Positions 7,644 to 13,504 of a stretch of 21,811 bases of DNA are shown one piece after another; positions within the stretch are counted from its first letter, which is position 1; each line of letters begins with the position of its first letter. Location of the stretch: NCBI GenBank assembly GCA_045614505.1, contig JAZLDA010000067.1:1-21811 (forward strand), read 5' to 3'. Source of the stretch: SIG607 sp045614505 (lineage in GTDB: Bacteria; Bacillota; Clostridia; Oscillospirales; Acutalibacteraceae). The notes below the pieces were generated by a model that was not told where the DNA came from, did no database searches, and saw only the letters and a list, made by a program, of their open reading frames with translations. The translations under genes and the position numbers were made by a program.

Positions 7644-8174
7644 ATGAACATCTGGCATGATATGAGCCCGAAGCGTATAAATAAAGACGACTTTATGGCG
7701 GTTATCGAAATTGAAAAGGGTAGCAAATGCAAGTATGAAATGGATAAAGAAACAGGTCTTTTAAAACTGGACCGAATTCTTTACACTTCTGCCCACTATC
7801 CTGCAAACTACGGTTTTATTCCCCGTACCTATGCAGACGACCTTGACCCGTTGGATGTTCTGCTCCTTTGCAGCGAAAAAATTCGTCCCATGACAATGGT
7901 GCGCTGTTATCCCATAGGAGTTATGACTATGCTGGATTCTGGCAGAAATGATGAAAAGATAATTGCCGTTCCTTTTGATGACCCCACATACAACAGCTAC
8001 ACCGACATAAGTCAGATTCCTCAGCACAAGTTCGAGGAAATACGCCACTTCTTTAAGGTGTATAAAGAGCTTGAGGGCAAGGAAACGGTGGTTAATGAAA
8101 TAAGCGGCGCAGAGGAAGCTCGCCGTGTTATACAGAAAGCCATAGATACTTATATTGAAACCTATTGTAAATAA
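7644..8174 (+). CDS. ppa: Inorganic pyrophosphatase, family I
   Basis: Ppa hydrolyses pyrophosphate to phosphate, pulling forward nucleic acid synthesis, aminoacylation and other PPi-releasing reactions. The signature DDLDPLDVL (65-73) supplies the metal-binding aspartates (D66, D68, D71), and HYPANYGFIPRTYADD just before it is typical of soluble family I enzymes. KGSKCKYEMDKETG near the N-terminus matches the substrate-binding Lys-Glu region. At 176 residues it is normal length. AAGGA at 7631-7635 sits eight bases before the ATG, and the gene is probably co-transcribed with the DUF4091 gene. A strong hairpin terminator follows directly. Family II (DHH-type) and membrane pyrophosphatases are excluded by the motifs. 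Confidence 0.96.
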   Translation: MNIWHDMSPKRINKDDFMAVIEIEKGSKCKYEMDKETGLLKLDRILYTSAHYPANYGFIPRTYADDLDPLDVLLLCSEKIRPMTMVRCYPIGVMTMLDSGRNDEKIIAVPFDDPTYNSYTDISQIPQHKFEEIRHFFKVYKELEGKETVVNEISGAEEARRVIQKAIDTYIETYCK

Positions 8175-8175
8175 G

Positions 8176-8210
8176 AAAAATTCCCACAGCTACCGGCTGT
8201 GGGAATTTTT
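8176..8210. terminator. Bidirectional terminator between ppa and the EF-G paralog
   Basis: A perfect 15-bp stem (arms 8176-8190 and 8196-8210, core TTCCCACAGC) around the loop TACCG has a T-run on the right and an A-run on the left. It can end both convergent genes. Confidence 0.92.
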
Positions 8211-8222
8211 TGTATCAAGTTA

Positions 8223-10259
8223 TTATTTATTTGCTTCTTCTATAATCTTCTGCGCTATATGAGAGGGAACCTCTTCGTAGCGTTCAAAGCTGAGGGTGAA
8301 GGTGGCGATACCGCCGGTAATGGAGCGCATTGCGGTGGCAAAATCGCTCATTTCGGCAATGGGCACCTCGCCCACAACCTCCTGCTGTTTATTCTCCAGA
8401 GGATTCATTCCTATGATTCTGCCGCGACGCTTGTTGATGTCACCGATAACGTCACCCAGATTGTCTTCTGGAAGAATTACTTTAAGTGTGCCGAAGGGCT
8501 CAAGGAGAATGGGCGCACACTGGGGAATTCCCTCCTTAAAGGCAAGGGAAGCGGCTGTCTTAAAGGACATTTCAGAGGAGTCAACGGGATGGTAGGAGCC
8601 GTCGTAGAGGTTTGCCTTAATACCTACCATTGGGTAGCCTGCAAGAACACCCTTATTAACGCTGTCTCTCAGACCCTTTTCAACGGCAGGGAAGAAGTTC
8701 TTGGGAACTGCACCGCCCACAACCGACTCTTCGAATACCAGGTCATCGTCCTCGGCGGGTGAGAATTCAATCCATACGTCACCAAACTGACCGTGACCGC
8801 CCGACTGCTTCTTATATTTGCCTTGTACCTTTGCCGACTTTCTGATAGTCTCGCGATAGGCAACCTTAGGTTTCTCTAAAACTACGTCAGCGCCGAACTT
8901 GGCTTTAAGTCTCGATGCAATTACATCAATATGTACTTCTCCCATAGCAGAGAGAACATATTCACCGGTGGAGGTGTTGAACACATAGGAAATTGTCGGG
9001 TCTTCCTCGCACAGTCTTGCCATACCCGAAGATATCTTTTCTTCTTCGCCCTTGTTCTTGGGGTAAACGGCGGAAGAAATGCAGGGAGCGGGGAATTCGG
9101 CAGCCTTTACAGCACTGCCGCCGGCAGCCGACAGGGTGTCGCCGGTTTTAACGTCGCCCAGCTTTGAAGCACAGCCGATATCACCTGCAAGCAGAGGGGA
9201 GCAGTCTTCCTGCTTGCCTGCTTTGGGAATCATAACCTTGGAAATACGTTCTTCCTTGCCGGTGCGCAAATTGGTAAGACGCGTATCGTTTGCAACCGAG
9301 CCCGAAATAACCTTGAAGTAGGAAAGTCTTCCCACAAAGGGGTCGGCAACGGTTTTGAAAACAAAGAGCTTTGTTTTTGCATTTTCGTCTATGGCAATTT
9401 CTTCGCCCTCTTCGCTCATTGCAGGGGTTATATTTGCTCCGGGGAGAATCTTATACAGAATGTCTGCAAAAAGTCCCACGGCGTCACCGCTTGCCTGCAC
9501 ACCGCAGAACACAGGACAAATATCTCCGCTCTTCATACCGTTTTTAAGAGCCGAAATAACCTCTTCTTCGCTGAATGCTTCACCCTCAAAGTATTTCTCC
9601 ATAAGAGCTTCATCGGTACTGGCAACTGCCTCAAGAAGCAGATCGCGCATTTTAATGAGCTCGTCACTGGGGGTGTAGTTAATTTCGGTTAATTTTATAC
9701 CGTCGGCGCGGTAAGCTGTATTGGTAATAAGGTTAACATAAGCCGTAACGGCATCGTTTTCAATAAGCGGGGCAATAACCGGACAGACAGAAGCACCGTA
9801 ATTGGCGGTAAGAGCGGAAATGACGCGGTAGAAGTGAGCGTGGGTGGAATTTAATTTTCCGATAAAGAATGCAATTCCCTTGCCCATTTCCTTTGCCATA
9901 TCGTATGACTTTCTCGCACCTGCAGTGAGACCGGATTTACCTGAAATAACTATAACAGCGTTTTCTGCGGCAGAGAGACCTTCGTATGCACCTGCAACGA
10001 AGTCGAACTGTCCCGGGGCGTCCATAAGGTTTACCTTAAAGTCTCCTGCAATTATGGGATAAACTGAGAGACCCACTGAGGAGCCGCGCTTTTTCTCTTC
10101 GCTGTCAAAATCCATAACGGTGGAGCCGTCTCCCGGATTGCCTATACGCTCTGTCAGCCCTGCGTTATAAAGCAGTGCATCAGCCAGGGTGGTTTTTCCT
10201 GAGCCGCCGTGGCCGAGGAGCACGACGTTTTTAATGGCTTCCGGTGCGAATTGTTTCAT
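8223..10259 (-). CDS. EF-G paralog (EF-G-like protein) with degenerate G motifs
   Basis: A 678-residue protein with the full EF-G domain plan. The P-loop GHGGSGKTT (16-24) is intact. The switch I RGITI motif is RGSSV (58-62). Switch II is DAPGQFDF (80-87), with Gln84 where EF-G has its catalytic His. The guanine-recognition NKxD is GKLN (134-137). Domain IV is well kept, including GSYHPVDSSEMSFKTAA. It belongs to the EF-G-like second-copy group, not the str-operon fusA; no rpsL, rpsG or tuf genes are nearby. The changes predict weak or no GTP hydrolysis and altered base specificity. AGGGAG eight bases before the ATG at 10259 favours this start over an upstream in-frame codon at 10295. It has its own promoter. 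Confidence 0.88.
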   Translation of the reverse strand: MKQFAPEAIKNVVLLGHGGSGKTTLADALLYNAGLTERIGNPGDGSTVMDFDSEEKKRGSSVGLSVYPIIAGDFKVNLMDAPGQFDFVAGAYEGLSAAENAVIVISGKSGLTAGARKSYDMAKEMGKGIAFFIGKLNSTHAHFYRVISALTANYGASVCPVIAPLIENDAVTAYVNLITNTAYRADGIKLTEINYTPSDELIKMRDLLLEAVASTDEALMEKYFEGEAFSEEEVISALKNGMKSGDICPVFCGVQASGDAVGLFADILYKILPGANITPAMSEEGEEIAIDENAKTKLFVFKTVADPFVGRLSYFKVISGSVANDTRLTNLRTGKEERISKVMIPKAGKQEDCSPLLAGDIGCASKLGDVKTGDTLSAAGGSAVKAAEFPAPCISSAVYPKNKGEEEKISSGMARLCEEDPTISYVFNTSTGEYVLSAMGEVHIDVIASRLKAKFGADVVLEKPKVAYRETIRKSAKVQGKYKKQSGGHGQFGDVWIEFSPAEDDDLVFEESVVGGAVPKNFFPAVEKGLRDSVNKGVLAGYPMVGIKANLYDGSYHPVDSSEMSFKTAASLAFKEGIPQCAPILLEPFGTLKVILPEDNLGDVIGDINKRRGRIIGMNPLENKQQEVVGEVPIAEMSDFATAMRSITGGIATFTLSFERYEEVPSHIAQKIIEEANK

Positions 10260-10320
10260 AATGAACACTCCCTTTTTTTTGAAAAAAGCCGTCAATGCGG
10301 CTAAAATTTACTATACACTC

Positions 10321-10349
10321 AGTATAGCACAGTTTATTGTGATAATCAA
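10321..10349 (-). promoter_or_regulatory. Promoter of the EF-G paralog
   Basis: On the minus strand: TTGATT (10349-10344), a 17-bp spacer ending TGC, and TATACT (10326-10321). The TGn before the -10 makes it an extended -10 promoter. Transcription would start near 10314, leaving a leader of about 55 nt. Confidence 0.78.
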
Positions 10350-10377
10350 CATATTTTTTAAAAATGTTCGATAATTT

Positions 10378-10396
10378 TTGTGTAATCGGTACACAA
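10378..10396. promoter_or_regulatory. Inverted repeat, candidate operator 1
   Basis: TTGTGTA and TACACAA form a perfect 7-bp inverted repeat with a 5-bp centre. The 19-bp dyad has the size of a dimeric regulator site and lies about 29 bp upstream of the -35 of the EF-G-paralog promoter. No known consensus is claimed. Confidence 0.4.
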
Positions 10397-10417
10397 GCGC
10401 TTTAAAGGGCTAAATCT

Positions 10418-10439
10418 ACACCACAACATATTGTGGTGT
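10418..10439. promoter_or_regulatory. Inverted repeat, candidate operator 2 (NrdR-box-like core)
   Basis: ACACCACAA and TTGTGGTGT form a perfect 9-bp inverted repeat around CATA. The internal 16-mer 10421-10436 matches the NrdR consensus at 13 of 16 positions and shares 13 of 14 bases with the nrdD-proximal box. No reductase gene is adjacent, so the resemblance may be coincidental. There is no T-run, so it is not an intrinsic terminator. Confidence 0.45.
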
Positions 10440-10477
10440 GTAACAAGATTGTAACCAAAATGTAATCGAATTGAAGT
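10439..10477 (+). promoter_or_regulatory. 11-bp-periodic direct repeats (OmpR/PhoB-type site candidate)
   Basis: TGTAAC at 10439, TGTAAC at 10450 and TGTAAT at 10461 recur at exactly 11-bp steps. A degenerate fourth unit (TGAAGT) is at 10472. The 11-mers are TGTAACAAGAT, TGTAACCAAAA, TGTAATCGAAT and TGAAGTGGAAT. Head-to-tail hexamers at 11-bp spacing are typical of OmpR/PhoB-family response regulators. They sit just upstream of a promoter with a poor -35, the place for an activator. Confidence 0.55.
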
Positions 10478-10481
10478 GGAA

Positions 10482-10518
10482 TCCCTATATATAGTGTGTA
10501 TAATATATAATATAGGGA
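10482..10518 (+). promoter_or_regulatory. Inverted repeat flanking the -10 of the small exported-protein gene
   Basis: TCCCTATAT (10482-10490) and ATATAGGGA (10510-10518) are perfect 9-bp inverted arms, with a consensus -10 TATAAT at 10499-10504 between them. The hexamer 17 bp upstream of the -10 (GTGGAA) matches the -35 consensus at only 3 of 6 positions. A repressor bound to both arms would cover the -10 and the start site. Confidence 0.5.
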
Positions 10519-10543
10519 ATATGTAGTGAAGGGAGAAAAGATT

Positions 10544-10912
10544 ATGAAAAAGATAATTGCTGTGTTTTTATCGGTTCATCTGGTGCTTTTTGCTTCCCTT
10601 TACTATGTTCAAAAGTTTGCTGCTTCAAATGAGGTTTCGGATAATGTGACGGTGAGCTATTCTCCCGATAAGGCGCTGGTGCTGGCAGGAAGATTCGAAA
10701 ATATGCTTAATCACTTGAGCGGAATGTCCACTCACCGCGTTGAGAATTATACCCTCAATCTTGACGGCACATACACTGTTTTCACAAAGGTGGATACCGA
10801 AAAAGGTTCGCAGCAGGCAGTTTCCCTGTTTGCTCCCGATGAACAAAGTAACTTCGGCTACGAGCTGCTGTACTGTGACGTAATTGAAGAGGGCAGTTGT
10901 TCTTACATTTAA
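10544..10912 (+). CDS. Small exported or membrane-anchored hypothetical protein, 122 aa
   Basis: I do not recognise a family. The protein starts MKKIIAVFLSVHLVLFASLY, a basic start plus a hydrophobic helix (about residues 4-23), so it is either secreted or held by an N-terminal membrane anchor. No lipobox cysteine is present. The remaining 95 or so residues are soluble and mixed-charge, with a beta-like segment YTLNLDGTYTVFTKVD and two cysteines near the end (CDVIEEGSC) that could form a disulfide outside the cell. AGGGAG about nine bases before the ATG selects 10544 over the in-frame GTG at 10526. It is a single-gene unit divergent from the EF-G paralog, preceded by an unusually dense set of repeats that suggests tight control. 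Confidence 0.75.
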   Translation: MKKIIAVFLSVHLVLFASLYYVQKFAASNEVSDNVTVSYSPDKALVLAGRFENMLNHLSGMSTHRVENYTLNLDGTYTVFTKVDTEKGSQQAVSLFAPDEQSNFGYELLYCDVIEEGSCSYI

Positions 10913-10930
10913 TAATATATATGCGCAAAA

Positions 10931-10954
10931 AAACCGAGTCTTGCGACTCGGTTT
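10931..10954. terminator. Bidirectional terminator
   Basis: A 10-bp perfect stem (AAACCGAGTC, with its complement at 10945-10954) around TTGC is flanked by an A-run on the left and a T-rich stretch on the right. It lies between two convergent genes. Confidence 0.88.
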
Positions 10955-10967
10955 AATTTTTTGTAAA

Positions 10968-11687
10968 TTATTTCACAAGTGTACTGCGAAGCTTTTTATT
11001 AGTTTTAAGTCTCGCGCAGAAGCTGTCGATATTTTTAGAGAAGGTTGCACATTCCTCCTTGTTGCTTTCCATTGCGGCAGCCTTTAATTCGTCGTTATCA
11101 TAAACGGCGGCGGAAATTACTGCAACTACAAAGGGAACGGTTTCACTGTCTCCATGAATGAAGATTTCACGCATTGCATCGTAAAACTTTTTAATCTGCT
11201 TTTTGTTTCCCGAGGAAAGAAGTGATTTTACCGAGGGAATGAGATTTTCCTTGTAGAACAGAGTGGTTAAGAATCTGCCGTTCTCTGAGCAATGAACCTT
11301 GTAGGTTTCCTTGTGCTGGGGGAAAAAGGCGAGAAGCTTCTGGGTGAGTCCCGAAAGGCTGACGGTTTCTCCGCCCTCGTCTGTGGGAAGCTCAATAGCA
11401 TTGGCACTGCGCTTTTTTGCAATGCCCAATTTCTTGCGCAAAGTGTCGGTAAAGTCAATAGCGACACTTTCAACATCCTTTTCGTTCTGTGTTTCATCAA
11501 AGAGATAGGAGGAAACGGTCTTGAATTCCTCGCCGTCAGCAAACTTTAAGTCGTAGCACTTGGTTTTTTCGTTATAGCTGATACAAAAGGTGCTGTCCTT
11601 TCCTGTGAAGCTGCCGTCCTCATTAGCGGTTATGCCCTGCTCAGCAAAGAAGGGCTCCAGATACTTAATAAGTGAATCGTAATACAT
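10968..11687 (-). CDS. Hypothetical protein, 239 aa
   Basis: No family is recognised. The protein starts MYYDSLIKYLEPFF. It looks like two parts: an N-terminal alpha/beta region (about 1-90, including FTGKDSTFCISYNEKTKCYDL and a helix ending in the KKLG stretch) and a mostly helical C-terminal region (about 110-239) ending in a basic tail. No signal peptide, membrane helix or metal-binding cluster is visible, so it should be cytoplasmic. An upstream in-frame start at 11702 exists, but GGTGG nine bases before the ATG at 11687 fits better. It has its own extended -10 promoter and stands alone, divergent from the hrcA operon. Confidence 0.78.
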   Translation of the reverse strand: MYYDSLIKYLEPFFAEQGITANEDGSFTGKDSTFCISYNEKTKCYDLKFADGEEFKTVSSYLFDETQNEKDVESVAIDFTDTLRKKLGIAKKRSANAIELPTDEGGETVSLSGLTQKLLAFFPQHKETYKVHCSENGRFLTTLFYKENLIPSVKSLLSSGNKKQIKKFYDAMREIFIHGDSETVPFVVAVISAAVYDNDELKAAAMESNKEECATFSKNIDSFCARLKTNKKLRSTLVK

Positions 11688-11720
11688 AGTAAATACCACC
11701 ATACATTATAATATATTTGT

Positions 11721-11749
11721 AGTATACCACGCTCAGTCTAATTTGTCAC
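11721..11749 (-). promoter_or_regulatory. Promoter of the 239-aa hypothetical gene
   Basis: On the minus strand: GTGACA (11749-11744), a 17-bp spacer ending TGG, then TATACT (11726-11721). This is an extended -10 sigma-A promoter with a -35 one base off consensus. Confidence 0.8.
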
Positions 11750-11809
11750 GCTTTTTTTGTTAAGGTCAGAGAAAGTCAAAAAAGTTTTCAAAAAATTCAT
11801 AAAAAGCTA

Positions 11810-11838
11810 TTGACAAAAAGGAAAAATAAGGGTATATT
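11810..11838 (+). promoter_or_regulatory. Heat-shock operon promoter
   Basis: TTGACA at 11810-11815, a 17-bp spacer and TATATT at 11833-11838 form a near-consensus sigma-A promoter. The predicted start near 11845 lies at the edge of the CIRCE operator, as expected for HrcA-repressed operons. Confidence 0.88.
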
Positions 11839-11847
11839 ATAACTACG

Positions 11848-11874
11848 TTAGCACTCGAGGTGTTAGAGTGCTAA
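11848..11874. promoter_or_regulatory. CIRCE operator (HrcA binding site)
   Basis: TTAGCACTC (11848-11856), nine bases, then GAGTGCTAA (11866-11874) is a perfect match to the CIRCE consensus. HrcA binds it at normal temperature and represses the operon. It is the only CIRCE seen in the window. Confidence 0.97.
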
Positions 11875-11900
11875 TTCGAAAGAGAGGAAGTGAGGGGCAA

Positions 11901-12929
11901 ATGGAACTGACACCGCGTAAACGCGCTATTCTGGCGGCTGTTGTTAAATACCATATTGACACAGGCGAGCCTGTAGGTTCCAAATGGCTGACCGGAGTTC
12001 TGGAAAACGCACCCTCATCGGCGACTCTGCGAAACGAAATGAACGACCTTTGCGCGCTGGGTTATCTATTCCAGCCTCATACCTCGGCAGGCAGAGTGCC
12101 TACCAGTAAGGGCTATGAGTTTTACGTAAACAGACTGATGAATGAGGACAGCTTGCCCGATTCCCTCAGGCAGGTGATAGATTCTCATCTTGACAAGGCC
12201 TGCGCCGACCCTCAGTCTCTCCCGAGTGTTGCGGCAAAGCTTCTCTGCAGTATCACGGGACTTCCCGCCTTCTGCGCCAAAATTGCCGATGACAGTCTCA
12301 TAGTAAAAAGGGTTGAGGTCATACCTATGGGAGAGCGGCTTGTAATGATGGTTGTATTCACTTCAGACTGCCGTGCGTCAAGTAAGCTTTGCAGAAGCAA
12401 AGGAAATTTGACGGCGGAGAAGCTGTCCGTACTTGAAGCACTTGTTAAAGGCAGTGTTGAGGGCAAAGCTCTATCGGCACTTTCTGCAGGCGAAATGCAG
12501 AATATGTTAAGTCGGTCGGGCTTAAATACTTTAGAATTTTTGCCGCTTATAGCCGCCCTTTTTGATATGATAAAGGATATGGGAAAATCAAATATTGAGC
12601 TTAGCGGCGAATCATATCTCTACTCTCTTTTTGCAGGTGGTAATTCCCAAAGTGAACTAATTTCGTTTATTGAAAGAAAAGAGGGTATCCTATCTCTTAT
12701 AAGCAAGCCTGCCGAAAAGGCGGCTGTTATATTCGGAAGTGAAACGGGCTACAGCGAGCTTTATCGCTCAACGCTGGTGGTGGCGCCCTACGGACCCGGA
12801 GATTCCCTTGTGGGCAGACTTGGTGTAATAGGGCCTACCAGAATGTCCTACGGAAGAATACTTTCAAGCATTGCTTACATTACGGCAAAGGTAAGCAGGC
12901 TTATGACTGAAAATCTTGAATTAGCTTGA
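11901..12929 (+). CDS. hrcA: Heat-inducible transcription repressor HrcA
   Basis: HrcA dimers bind CIRCE and are kept active by GroEL, so misfolded protein relieves repression. The N-terminal winged helix (MELTPRKRAILAAVVKYHID, then GEPVGSKWL and SSATLRNEMNDL) and the conserved PHTSAGRVPTSKGYEFYVN stretch identify it, followed by the GAF-like dimerisation domain and the late GPTRMSYGRILS motif. At 342 residues it is full length. A frame from 11868 would start inside the CIRCE operator; the ATG at 11901, preceded by GAGGGG, is the right start. It is first in the hrcA-grpE-dnaK-dnaJ operon and regulates itself through the site just upstream. Confidence 0.96.
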   Translation: MELTPRKRAILAAVVKYHIDTGEPVGSKWLTGVLENAPSSATLRNEMNDLCALGYLFQPHTSAGRVPTSKGYEFYVNRLMNEDSLPDSLRQVIDSHLDKACADPQSLPSVAAKLLCSITGLPAFCAKIADDSLIVKRVEVIPMGERLVMMVVFTSDCRASSKLCRSKGNLTAEKLSVLEALVKGSVEGKALSALSAGEMQNMLSRSGLNTLEFLPLIAALFDMIKDMGKSNIELSGESYLYSLFAGGNSQSELISFIERKEGILSLISKPAEKAAVIFGSETGYSELYRSTLVVAPYGPGDSLVGRLGVIGPTRMSYGRILSSIAYITAKVSRLMTENLELA

Positions 12930-12947
12930 GGCTTAGGAGGTATAAAT

Positions 12948-13475
12948 ATGGAAGAAAAAGAAAAGAAGCCTGAGCAGGAAACGGTTGAAGCCGAGCCTGT
13001 AAAGGAAGAAAAGAAAGCTAAAAAACAAAAAAAGAACGATGAGTGCGAAAAGTTAGCTAAAGAGCTTGCCGCCTCCAAGGACCTTTTGGCAAGAACTGCA
13101 GCCGAGTTCGATAACTTTAAGAAAAGAACAGAGCGCGAAAGACTCGGCGTTGCGGAATACGCAAAGGCAAATCTCTTTAAGGAATTCCTTCCTATTCTCG
13201 ACAATGCAGTCAGAGCCGTAGCTGCAGAAAGCAACGGTGAGGATTACTGCAAGGGCCTTGAAATGATTATAAAGCAGTTTTTGGCTGTTCCCGAAAAAAT
13301 GGGCGTGACGCTTCTTGCAAATGAGGGAGAGGAATTTGACCCCAACTGCCATGAAGCGGTAATGCACATTGAGGACGAAAGTTTAGGCGAGAACGTTATC
13401 GCCGAGGTTTTGCAGCAGGGATATAAAATCGGTGACACCGTTATCCGTGCCGCAATGGTTAAAGTAGCTAATTAA
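12948..13475 (+). CDS. grpE: Nucleotide exchange factor GrpE
   Basis: GrpE releases ADP from DnaK and resets the chaperone cycle. The 175-residue protein has a low-complexity charged N-terminus rich in Lys and Glu (1-35), a long coiled-coil helix (about 36-75, holding AEFDNFKKRTERER), and the C-terminal beta domain that contacts DnaK (GVTLLANEGEEFDPNCHEAV and GYKIGDTVIRAAMVKV). A strong TTAGGAGG lies about ten bases before the ATG. It sits 18 bases after hrcA and 29 before dnaK, the standard Firmicutes order. Confidence 0.97.
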   Translation: MEEKEKKPEQETVEAEPVKEEKKAKKQKKNDECEKLAKELAASKDLLARTAAEFDNFKKRTERERLGVAEYAKANLFKEFLPILDNAVRAVAAESNGEDYCKGLEMIIKQFLAVPEKMGVTLLANEGEEFDPNCHEAVMHIEDESLGENVIAEVLQQGYKIGDTVIRAAMVKVAN

Positions 13476-13504
13476 TTACATTTATATAAAGGAGAAAAAT
13501 TATT

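Noticed and set aside
8199..8762. Plus-strand 187-codon frame across the 3' end of the EF-G paralog
   Set aside because: It starts inside the terminator, runs antisense to a conserved gene, and has low-complexity shadow composition.
8223..10259. Reading the EF-G paralog as a tetracycline-resistance ribosomal protection protein
   Set aside because: The domain IV sequence and degenerate G motifs fit the EF-G-like second-copy group better than TetM-type proteins, and no resistance-gene or mobile context is present.
10418..10439. Transcription terminator in the divergent region
   Set aside because: No gene ends here and no T-run follows the stem; an operator or regulatory dyad is more plausible.
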